From positions 1 through 5,593 of the forward strand of contig JACDDJ010000340.1 of assembly GCA_013817065.1 (NCBI GenBank): DNA of 5,593 nucleotides, written 5' to 3'. Below the pieces are notes generated by a model. That model worked only from the letters and a program-made list of their open reading frames with translations, had not been told where the DNA came from and searched no databases. Origin of the DNA: Acidobacteriota bacterium (lineage in GTDB: Bacteria > Acidobacteriota > Vicinamibacteria > Vicinamibacterales > 2-12-FULL-66-21). This document shows positions 1 to 5,593 of this stretch, piece after piece (positions within the stretch are counted from its first letter, which is position 1; the number at the start of each line of letters is the position of its first letter). The translations under genes were made by a program, and so were the position numbers.

Positions 1-1086
1 CCTCTGGGTCGTGACACGTGCAACGCGGTCTACCGCGACGGTGAGTTCGCCCGGGGTCGCAATCGCGCGACTGGCGACTACAACGACTTCTGGCGCCAGC
101 GCGACCTCCTCACCAGGGTCAGGAAGATCCGCGCCGCGGTCCTGATGGCGCACGCCTTCAATGACTGGAACGTCGTGCCGGAACACAGCGTGCGCATCTA
201 CCAAGCGCTCAAAGGCCGCGTCCCGCTGCGCGCCTACTTCCACCAGCGCGGCCATGGAGGCAATCCGCCGCTCGAGATGATGAACCGCTGGTTCACGCGC
301 TATCTCTACGGCGTCGAGAACGGTGTCGAGCGCGAACCCAGAGCGTGGATCGTTCGCGAGAACAGCATCGACGGTGATGCACCGGCCGCCGGATCACAAT
401 CAGCCGGCCGGGGACGCGGCCGCGGCGCGACACCACCGCCGACGCCTTATCCCGACTATCCCAATCCCGCCGCCAAAGCGGTCAAGCTGCATCTCTCTTC
501 GGGCGGCGGCCGCGCCGGGCAACTCACGCTCGACCGGCAGCGCGGACAAGGCCCAGAGAAACTGGTCGACAACGTCGAGGTCTCAGGCGGTGCACTCGCG
601 GCGGCCGAAATGTCGCCGCATCGTCTCCTCTACTCGACCGCTGAACTCACCACGCCACTGCACGTGTCCGGCACGCCGCGCGTCAAGATTCGACTCGCCT
701 CGAGTAAGCCGGCGGCGAATCTCTCGGTGTGGCTGGTGGTCCTGCCGTGGACGGACGGTCCGATCGGCCCGGCCAACGTAATCACTCGCGGATGGGCGGA
801 TCCGCAGAATCATCGCGCCCTCCGCAAGGGCGGCAATTACGATTCGCGAGATCGAGGAGCGCCGCTCGTCGCCGGCCGCTTCTACGACGTGACGTTCGAT
901 CTGCAGCCCGACGACCAGGTCATCCCTGCCGGCAAGCGCATTGGACTGATGATCTTCTCGAGCGACCGGGACTTCACGTTGTGGCCGGCGCCAGGCACCG
1001 AGCTGACGATCGATGTCGACCGCACGCTGATCGACCTTCCAGTCGTGGGTGGGCGCACGTCGCTCGAACGGGCGGGGATCCGGTAG
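1..1086 (+). CDS. Xaa-Pro dipeptidyl-peptidase / CocE-NonD family serine hydrolase (S15), C-terminal part
   Basis: The reading frame is open from base 1 to the TAG at 1084-1086 (361 codons visible), so the start and the nucleophilic serine lie outside the window. An internal ATG at 145 falls mid-domain and is not a credible start. The visible part carries the end of the alpha/beta-hydrolase domain: the HAFNDWNV motif supplies the expected acid (Asp at 163-165) and HQRGHGG the expected catalytic His (most likely the second one, 253-255). A low-complexity Gly/Arg then Pro/Tyr linker follows (about 370-468), then the beta-rich PepX C-terminal domain to near the end, with the typical late motif around WPAPGTEL. 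S15 enzymes release X-Pro dipeptides from peptide N-termini or hydrolyse related amide or ester bonds, and many bacterial ones are secreted. Export cannot be judged here. The gene converges on prsW with 30 bp between stops. Family assignment is firm; the exact substrate class (peptidase or esterase/acylase) is inferred. Confidence 0.9.
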   Translation, partial: PLGRDTCNAVYRDGEFARGRNRATGDYNDFWRQRDLLTRVRKIRAAVLMAHAFNDWNVVPEHSVRIYQALKGRVPLRAYFHQRGHGGNPPLEMMNRWFTRYLYGVENGVEREPRAWIVRENSIDGDAPAAGSQSAGRGRGRGATPPPTPYPDYPNPAAKAVKLHLSSGGGRAGQLTLDRQRGQGPEKLVDNVEVSGGALAAAEMSPHRLLYSTAELTTPLHVSGTPRVKIRLASSKPAANLSVWLVVLPWTDGPIGPANVITRGWADPQNHRALRKGGNYDSRDRGAPLVAGRFYDVTFDLQPDDQVIPAGKRIGLMIFSSDRDFTLWPAPGTELTIDVDRTLIDLPVVGGRTSLERAGIR

Positions 1087-1116
1087 GCCCGGTCTCGCCA
1101 GAGCCGTCAGCAACGC

Positions 1117-2139
1117 TCAGGCGGCGCCGCTGCTCCGTCGCTGTTCGCTGAGCAGGAACTTGTGCCAGGCGTCCCGCTCGGACGACACCTGCAGCGGCGT
1201 CAACGCCATCATGCCGGTCGGGCCGATCGCCTTCTCGAGGTAGCGGACCTCCGCCAGCGCGGCATGCACCTCGTCGTCCATGGGCACGTCGAGGCCGGCG
1301 TCGCGGGCCATCAGCGTGCCCTTCGCGCGAATCCCCAGCTCCAGCTCCAGCCGCATCAGGCAGAACATGTCGGCGACGACCGGACCGGGAAAGCGCGACC
1401 GAAGCTCGGTCAGGTAGGCACCGAGCCGTGTCTGACCGAAGTTGTCGGACAGAACGAGCTTCAACAGCTCGACGTCGAGGTCGAGGCCGGCGCTCATCCA
1501 CTCGCGAGTTGCCCGCTCGCTGCGCGTAAAGATGCCCAGCAGCAGCGGCGGCAGTACGATCAGCAGGAGGAGCGTCGCCACCACCGGCGGGAACACGAAC
1601 TGGTTGTAAATGCCGTGGATCGCGATGGCGGCGAGGGCCCCGGGCACAAAGACACTGAAGCCCTGCCCGTGACGCCGGGCGGCGAGTTCCTGCGCGATGA
1701 TGGCCGCAATTGCGGTCGCGGTCCCGTGCAAAATCGCGGCGCCAAAGCCGCGGACGAGCCAGAGCAGGAGGCCCGGTGACTCGAGCGCCAGCAGGTAATA
1801 GGTGTTCTCGACGAGCGCGAAGCCGGTGCCGACGGCAAAACCGACGATCCCGGCATCGACAGGAAAGCCAACGCGCCGGCACCGCACGGCGTAGATGACG
1901 AACGCCAGCTTGAGCAGCTCTTCGACGACGGGCGCGGTCAGCCGCGTCACGATCGGAATCGGCACATCGAGGCTGTCGATCATCTGCAGATGAAGAGCCA
2001 GGGCCGCAAGTGCCGCCGCGGCGCCGGCTGCCAATGCCTGCATGACGAACCGCATCGGGACCAGCTTGAAGCTGTCCATCAGCATGAGCAAGCCGAGCAG
2101 GCAAAGCACGGGCGCCAGTGCGGCCGTCAGGTTCAGCAC
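1117..2139 (-). CDS. prsW: PrsW-family intramembrane metalloprotease
   Basis: This 340-residue protein has several hydrophobic helices over about residues 1-205 and all four PrsW motifs: EELLK (E73, E74, K77), FALVEN (F107, E111, N112), a lone His in a membrane helix (H138, in ILHGTA) and HGIYN (H175, N179). In the family these residues bind the metal and form the active site inside the membrane; Bacillus PrsW makes the first cut in an anti-sigma factor. The start is GTG at 2139: an in-frame stop lies at 2173-2175 and no other start codon falls between. No Shine-Dalgarno sequence is evident, which fits translational coupling to the upstream gene that ends 10 bp away. After the last helix there is a soluble tail of about 135 residues (206-340), rich in Leu, Glu and Arg and probably helical, which is not part of the catalytic core and which I do not recognise. 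The substrate is unknown; no sigma or anti-sigma gene is in the window. The symbol denotes family membership, not proven orthology. Confidence 0.92.
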   Translation of the reverse strand: MLNLTAALAPVLCLLGLLMLMDSFKLVPMRFVMQALAAGAAAALAALALHLQMIDSLDVPIPIVTRLTAPVVEELLKLAFVIYAVRCRRVGFPVDAGIVGFAVGTGFALVENTYYLLALESPGLLLWLVRGFGAAILHGTATAIAAIIAQELAARRHGQGFSVFVPGALAAIAIHGIYNQFVFPPVVATLLLLIVLPPLLLGIFTRSERATREWMSAGLDLDVELLKLVLSDNFGQTRLGAYLTELRSRFPGPVVADMFCLMRLELELGIRAKGTLMARDAGLDVPMDDEVHAALAEVRYLEKAIGPTGMMALTPLQVSSERDAWHKFLLSEQRRSSGAA

Positions 2140-2149
2140 GGCTACGATT

Positions 2150-5098
2150 CTATCGAAGGACCTTGAGCGAGATCATGAACTCGCGCCGGGCAGGATGATC
2201 CCGCTCGAAGGCGGTCGCACCGCCCACCGAAATCGTCATGTCGAGCGCCGACAGTGTGGACAGCTGAAAGTCGAGTTGGGCGCCGAGATTCGTGACCGTC
2301 CGTCGCGAGGGACTGTCATCCAGATTGGTGAGCAGCCCGCCGGCAAACAACGCCGGTCGCATCCAGGTCACGTGAAAGCCGGGGGTGCCGACGCGACGGA
2401 AGCGCAGCGGCGGCAGGTTCCACTCGAGCGTGGATTTGACAAAATTGCGTCCCGATATTTCGTTGAGATCGGCGCCTGGGAATGCGTAGTACTCGCGGTA
2501 GCGCTTCACCTCGCCGCGATCGACCCAGTTGTTCCCGAACCCGCCAAAGAAGAAGTTCGCAAACGGATCGTCACGATCTCCCGGTGAAGTGCCGCCGGCG
2601 CTGCGCAGCCACACCGAGGAGTGCTCCCAGGCGAGCGGATAGCCCACGTCCACGGTGCCGTGGACGCGTGCGTACCACTCCCCGGCCGCACGGGTCCCGT
2701 CAACCGCGGCCGACCATTGGATGCCCTTCTCATCGTCCACCTTACCGAGCGAAGATCGTTTGTCGCTGCCTTTGAGGATGCTCTCGAAGGCAAACAGGCG
2801 ATCGACGCCGATCTCGACGTTCTGGTACTGCGGGAGGCGGTCGATGTCGGCAGCGAACATGACATCGGTATCGAGATCGATGCGGCGCGGTTCGTCGAAG
2901 AGCAGCGTGCGGTGGTGACCGAGCCCGACCGAGTAGCCTTTGCGACTGGTCTTCGTCGGACCGAAGAGATCGTAGAAATCCGCGTCGTTGTATGTGGCGC
3001 GCGCGCGCCAGTCGTAACGCTGGTAGTCGGCGCGCAGATGCAGCCGCTCTTCTGCGGGAAGCGACGTCACCGGGCTGAAGGACGCGGTGAGATTCAGCTT
3101 GTTCAACTGCAGCGGATCGGAGAAGTTGGCTCGAAGTCCAGCTGCGCCGGAAGATTTGTAACCCTGCAGCACCGGGTAGATCGACTCGAGACCGAGGCCG
3201 CCAGCAAGACGATAGCGGCCCGTCGTCAATCCCTTGGCCGGAATATCAACGTCGTTCGGCGAACCCGCGATCCACTCTTTGAGAACCGGGTGCGCTTTCA
3301 CGAGCCGCTCGCCGAAGAACGTGATCGCACTCACATCGTCGAGCGGCCGCGCCTCGATCCTGGTCGGCACGAACCCTTCGCCTGAGTAGCGGAAGACGAA
3401 CAGGTCGCTGTCCTCGGGTCGGGGGACGGGGCGGAAGAAACCGGTCTCGGCGTTGGTCAGTGCGGAAACCTTCCCCTCCGCAATGTCGTACTTGAAGATG
3501 TTCGAAACACCGGTGTAGTACGAGCTGCCCACCAGCGATTTACCGTCGCCGGTGAACACGAAACCCGACGGGACCGAGGGGCCGAAGTCAAACGCCGTTT
3601 CGGGAGTCACGATGCCCGCCAGCAGCTTCTCCGTCGAGAACACGCGGACGTTCTGCTTGCCGTCGATCTCGCCGAACGACGCCGACAGCCGCGAACCGTC
3701 CGGTGAGACGTCGAGGTCGTAGACCACCGTGCCGTAGGCGAACGAGTGGACGCGCGTCCACTGCTTGTAGGGTGGCTCGATCCGGACGAGCGAGACGATC
3801 CCGTTGAGATGACGAATGCCCCACAGCGTGCGGTCGGCACGGTTGAACGCGAGGTCGCCGATACGCGCGTCCTTCATCAACTGCTCGGTCTTGCGCGTCC
3901 GCGGATCGACACGAACGAGATCGCGGTGCGCCCCGTTGTCAGTCGTGTAATACAGCTGCTGCGCGTCCGGATCGTAGGCAAGCGAGGTCACCGTATAGAT
4001 CACCGGGCCCTTGACGTCCACGATCTTTTCGAGATCGCCGGACGCGAGGTCGACGGCGCCGACGTGCGCGACGACGCCCGGGTAGTTGAATGCGGCGTAC
4101 AGCTTGCCGGCCTTCTCGTCGTAGAACGCCTTCGAGATCGAGCCCAGCGCACGGCGCGAGACGTCGCGGTAGGGCGTGACCGGATGCAGGCGGATCGCGT
4201 CGAGGTTGGCCTGCTGAAAGGTTCGCTCCCACGCGATCCAGGCGTTCCACGCGTCGGTGAGCGAACGCTGGTAGATCTGGCGGAAGTGGCGCGAGTAGTA
4301 CCCGTGGCTCCCCTCCTGCCGGCGCACCCACTCGACCAGTTTTTCAGGACCGTAGGTATTCGCAAGCCACATCATGAATCGCGTGCCATACAGGTACGAA
4401 TTGATCTGAAGCTGAAAATCGATCTTCGTCCCTTCCGACACCAGTCCGAGCGGATCGTAGAAGCGGGAGTTGTCGCGGACCATCGAGCGGAACACCATCT
4501 CGTCGTAGCCGCTCTGGGCCCGGCCGAGGCCGCCGGCCATCCACGTATCGACAAACACCGCGATGCCTTCGTGGTACCACCTCGGCGCCGCGACCCGTGG
4601 GGCGGTCAGGTACATGTAGAGGATCGTCTCCGGCTGCTCAGCGATCGGGTTCACCTTGCCGCCAAACAGCTTCCGGAACATCCGGTCACGAGCCGTCGCC
4701 TGGTCCATCGTCGCGACATGCACCAGCTCGTGATTCATGATCGTGTTCATCCGCTCGTTTGCCGCCATCGTCTCGAAGGCGAAACTGAGCGGCGAGACCT
4801 GGATCATCATCGTGCTGCGTGGAACGACCGAGACGCCGGCGTTGCCCCAGTCTTCGAAGTCAGCGAGCAGGACGGTGATGTCGGTCTCGGGTTCGTAGCC
4901 AAACAGCTTTCGCTGGGAGGCCAGTGAATTGAAGAACGTTCGAACGGCATAGGGGACGAGATAGGACTCGGCGCCATCGAAGTAGACCATTCGGAGGTGC
5001 GAGCCCTCCTGCGTCGCCAGTTGCGCGGCCGCAGGCCGGCACCAGAGCACCGCCGCACAAACCATCAGGAAGACGGAGACCGATCTCATGGGTTGCAT
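2150..5098 (-). CDS. Exported zinc metalloprotease-like / TolB-type propeller / outer-membrane barrel fusion protein
   Basis: This is a 982-residue protein. Residues 1-25 look like a signal peptide: Arg5, a hydrophobic stretch at 7-20, and cleavage probable after AAA at 23-25 before Gln26. Residues about 35-300 resemble a gluzincin (peptidase MA-like) domain: HELVH (H123, E124, H127) and, 50 residues on, WYHEG with E177 as the likely third zinc ligand, then a YLYGTRFMMWL segment typical of this fold. Residues about 310-620 carry repeated TolB/PD40-like blades such as VSPDGSRL and FTGDGKSL. Residues about 640-982 alternate polar and hydrophobic residues with many Tyr, Phe and Trp and Gly-Asn turns, as in an outer-membrane barrel. 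The chain ends in ...SLKVLR rather than the usual terminal Phe or Trp. ATG 5098 is the longest start; ATG 5089 is also possible. Neither has a clear ribosome binding site. The gene lies 10 bp upstream of prsW and is probably co-transcribed. The catalytic residues suggest an active protease, but its target is unknown. Confidence 0.85.
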   Translation of the reverse strand: MQPMRSVSVFLMVCAAVLWCRPAAAQLATQEGSHLRMVYFDGAESYLVPYAVRTFFNSLASQRKLFGYEPETDITVLLADFEDWGNAGVSVVPRSTMMIQVSPLSFAFETMAANERMNTIMNHELVHVATMDQATARDRMFRKLFGGKVNPIAEQPETILYMYLTAPRVAAPRWYHEGIAVFVDTWMAGGLGRAQSGYDEMVFRSMVRDNSRFYDPLGLVSEGTKIDFQLQINSYLYGTRFMMWLANTYGPEKLVEWVRRQEGSHGYYSRHFRQIYQRSLTDAWNAWIAWERTFQQANLDAIRLHPVTPYRDVSRRALGSISKAFYDEKAGKLYAAFNYPGVVAHVGAVDLASGDLEKIVDVKGPVIYTVTSLAYDPDAQQLYYTTDNGAHRDLVRVDPRTRKTEQLMKDARIGDLAFNRADRTLWGIRHLNGIVSLVRIEPPYKQWTRVHSFAYGTVVYDLDVSPDGSRLSASFGEIDGKQNVRVFSTEKLLAGIVTPETAFDFGPSVPSGFVFTGDGKSLVGSSYYTGVSNIFKYDIAEGKVSALTNAETGFFRPVPRPEDSDLFVFRYSGEGFVPTRIEARPLDDVSAITFFGERLVKAHPVLKEWIAGSPNDVDIPAKGLTTGRYRLAGGLGLESIYPVLQGYKSSGAAGLRANFSDPLQLNKLNLTASFSPVTSLPAEERLHLRADYQRYDWRARATYNDADFYDLFGPTKTSRKGYSVGLGHHRTLLFDEPRRIDLDTDVMFAADIDRLPQYQNVEIGVDRLFAFESILKGSDKRSSLGKVDDEKGIQWSAAVDGTRAAGEWYARVHGTVDVGYPLAWEHSSVWLRSAGGTSPGDRDDPFANFFFGGFGNNWVDRGEVKRYREYYAFPGADLNEISGRNFVKSTLEWNLPPLRFRRVGTPGFHVTWMRPALFAGGLLTNLDDSPSRRTVTNLGAQLDFQLSTLSALDMTISVGGATAFERDHPARREFMISLKVLR

Positions 5099-5112
5099 CA
5101 GTATGGAGGGGA

Positions 5113-5141
5113 ATGCTACCTCGGCGCGCGGATGGAGGCAA
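5113..5141 (-). promoter_or_regulatory. Candidate sigma70-type promoter for the 982-residue protease gene
   Basis: On the minus strand TTGCCT (5141-5136; 4 of 6 match to TTGACA) is followed after exactly 17 bp by TAGCAT (5118-5113; 4 of 6 match to TATAAT). The -35 box would start within the last Ts of the upstream terminator. Transcription would begin near 5106, leaving a leader of about 8 nt before ATG 5098 or about 17 nt before ATG 5089, consistent with the lack of a Shine-Dalgarno sequence. Two 4/6 boxes can occur by chance, and the sigma consensus of this organism is unknown. The main support is that a terminator lies upstream and little other room exists. Confidence 0.3.
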
Positions 5142-5178
5142 AAAAAACGCGCCGGGCAGGGAGAGCGCCCGGCGCGTT
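5140..5178 (-). terminator. Intrinsic terminator of the nonapeptide-repeat gene
   Basis: A perfect 12-bp inverted repeat pairs 5167-5178 with 5146-5157 (arm AACGCGCCGGGC as read on the plus strand) around a 9-nt loop at 5158-5166. Read on the minus strand, the GC-rich stem ends in a run of eight Ts (5147-5140), two of which also close the stem as A-T pairs. This is the canonical Rho-independent layout. It begins 22 bp after the stop codon of the repeat-protein gene and ends 41 bp before the ATG of the protease gene, so it separates the two. It points one way only: the plus-strand side has no T-run after the stem. Confidence 0.88.
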
Positions 5179-5200
5179 CAAGGTCGACCGTCGTCGACTG

Positions 5201-5593
5201 CTAGTTGGTGGCGCGGGCCAGGGCGCTTGCGAAGCCTGGCTGACGAAGAGCGGAAGCGAAACCGTTCTGGCGCAGGGCCGCCTGCATCGCGCTCGATCGG
5301 ATCGCCGCGTGCATTTCGGCGGCGGCGAGCTGCTGGCGCAAGTCAGCCGACGTCAACGCCGAGCGAAGCTCCGGTGCTGCGAGCGCCTGGGCCATGGCCG
5401 ACGACTTCAATGCCGCCGACAGATTGGCTGTGCGCAGAGCGTGGTGGACGGCGGCCGAGCCGAGTGCTGACCGCAGTGACGCATCAGCGACGGCGGCCTG
5501 GAATGCTGCGTCGGTGAAGGCGTTGCGAAGTTCGGCGCGCAGCAGGACGGCGCGGAGTGCAGGGGACGCAAGGGCGGCGCGCACATTGGCGTC
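5201..5593 (-). CDS. Nonapeptide-repeat protein of unknown function, C-terminal part
   Basis: The frame is open from the right edge to TAG at 5201-5203, giving 130 visible residues. A GTG at 5584-5582 lies inside the repeat and need not be the start; the gene probably continues beyond the window. The first 126 residues divide without a gap into fourteen 9-residue units followed by RATN. The pattern is [S/D/A]-A-x-[L/M/F/V]-R-x-A-[L]-x: position 4 is always a bulky hydrophobic residue, position 8 always L, I, F or V, and position 7 is Ala in 12 of 14 units. There is no Cys, Trp or Tyr and no long hydrophobic segment, so the visible part is not membrane-spanning. The chain is Ala-rich and should be strongly helical or form a solenoid. 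I do not recognise the family and assign no function. That it is a real gene is supported by the strict periodicity in one frame and by the well-placed terminator downstream. It appears to be a separate transcription unit from the protease gene. Confidence 0.78.
   Translation of the reverse strand, partial: DANVRAALASPALRAVLLRAELRNAFTDAAFQAAVADASLRSALGSAAVHHALRTANLSAALKSSAMAQALAAPELRSALTSADLRQQLAAAEMHAAIRSSAMQAALRQNGFASALRQPGFASALARATN
5216..5593 (-). repeat. Fourteen tandem 27-bp (9-codon) degenerate coding repeats
   Basis: Read from 5593 down to 5216, the coding strand splits into fourteen consecutive 27-nt units with no insertion or deletion. The periodicity is clear in the protein but weak in the DNA: matching residues are mostly written with different synonymous codons. 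The last two units (QNGFASALR and QPGFASALA) are the most alike, yet their shared FASAL differs at four codons out of five. The array is therefore old and kept by selection on the protein, not a recent DNA expansion. The array runs off the right edge, so the total unit number is unknown. Confidence 0.85.

Noticed and set aside
1087..1116. Possible bidirectional terminator in the convergent gap between the S15 gene and prsW.
   Set aside because: The 30 bp hold no convincing inverted repeat and no T-run on either strand.
974..2104. A 376-codon minus-strand frame overlapping prsW.
   Set aside because: It is an alternative frame of the same GC-rich DNA, giving an Arg/Ala/Gly-rich product and overrunning the end of the S15 gene; the prsW frame has all four family motifs.
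3746..4927. A long open frame (393 codons) on the plus strand opposite the zinc-protease gene.
   Set aside because: Its product is rich in Arg, His, Asp and Val without recognisable motifs, as expected from the antisense of a GC-rich gene, while the minus-strand frame carries HELVH, WYHEG and propeller motifs.
5113..5517. A plus-strand frame starting at ATG 5113 just after GGAGGGG.
   Set aside because: The purine run is too close to the ATG, the frame crosses the terminator hairpin, and it opposes the strictly periodic repeat gene; its product has no coherent pattern.
5216..5593. Tandem 27-bp repeats considered as a CRISPR array or minisatellite.
   Set aside because: Units are contiguous with no spacers and are poorly conserved as DNA; periodicity is maintained only at the protein level.
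5201..5593. Assignment of the repeat protein to the pentapeptide-repeat family.
   Set aside because: The register is 9 residues, with hydrophobic positions spaced 4 and 5 apart over fourteen units; a five-residue step does not stay in phase.

Overview
The window is GC-rich DNA (roughly two-thirds G+C by eye) from a Gram-negative bacterium. One protein has a signal peptide and what looks like a C-terminal outer-membrane barrel. The set of a secreted S15 peptidase, a large secreted multi-domain protease and a PrsW protease would fit Acidobacteriota (Vicinamibacteria-like) or a similar soil phylum such as Gemmatimonadota or Myxococcota. That placement is an inference from gene content, and no marker gene is present.

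Layout, left to right. (1) Positions 1-1086, + strand: the 3' part of an S15 Xaa-Pro dipeptidyl-peptidase / CocE-NonD type hydrolase; its 5' end and catalytic serine lie beyond the left edge. (2) A 30-bp convergent gap with no visible terminator. (3) Positions 1117-2139, - strand: a PrsW-family intramembrane metalloprotease. (4) Positions 2150-5098, - strand: a 982-residue exported protein with a zinc-metalloprotease domain (HELVH plus a distal WYHEG), a TolB/PD40-like propeller and a probable outer-membrane barrel. It lies only 10 bp upstream of prsW, so the two probably form an operon. (5) Positions 5099-5200: a short intergenic region with a perfect 12-bp hairpin and T-run terminating the next gene. 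A candidate promoter for the 982-residue gene begins inside that T-run. (6) Positions 5201-5593, - strand: the 3' end of a gene whose visible part is almost entirely a degenerate 9-residue tandem repeat, continuing past the right edge.

Three of the four genes encode peptidases, at least two of them probably acting at the envelope. The likely operon pairs a periplasmic or surface-facing zinc protease fused to a propeller and barrel with an inner-membrane PrsW protease. This suggests an envelope proteolysis or signalling unit, but no substrate can be read from the window. The most unusual element is the nonapeptide-repeat protein at the right edge, which I do not recognise. No RNA gene, mobile element or CRISPR array was seen.
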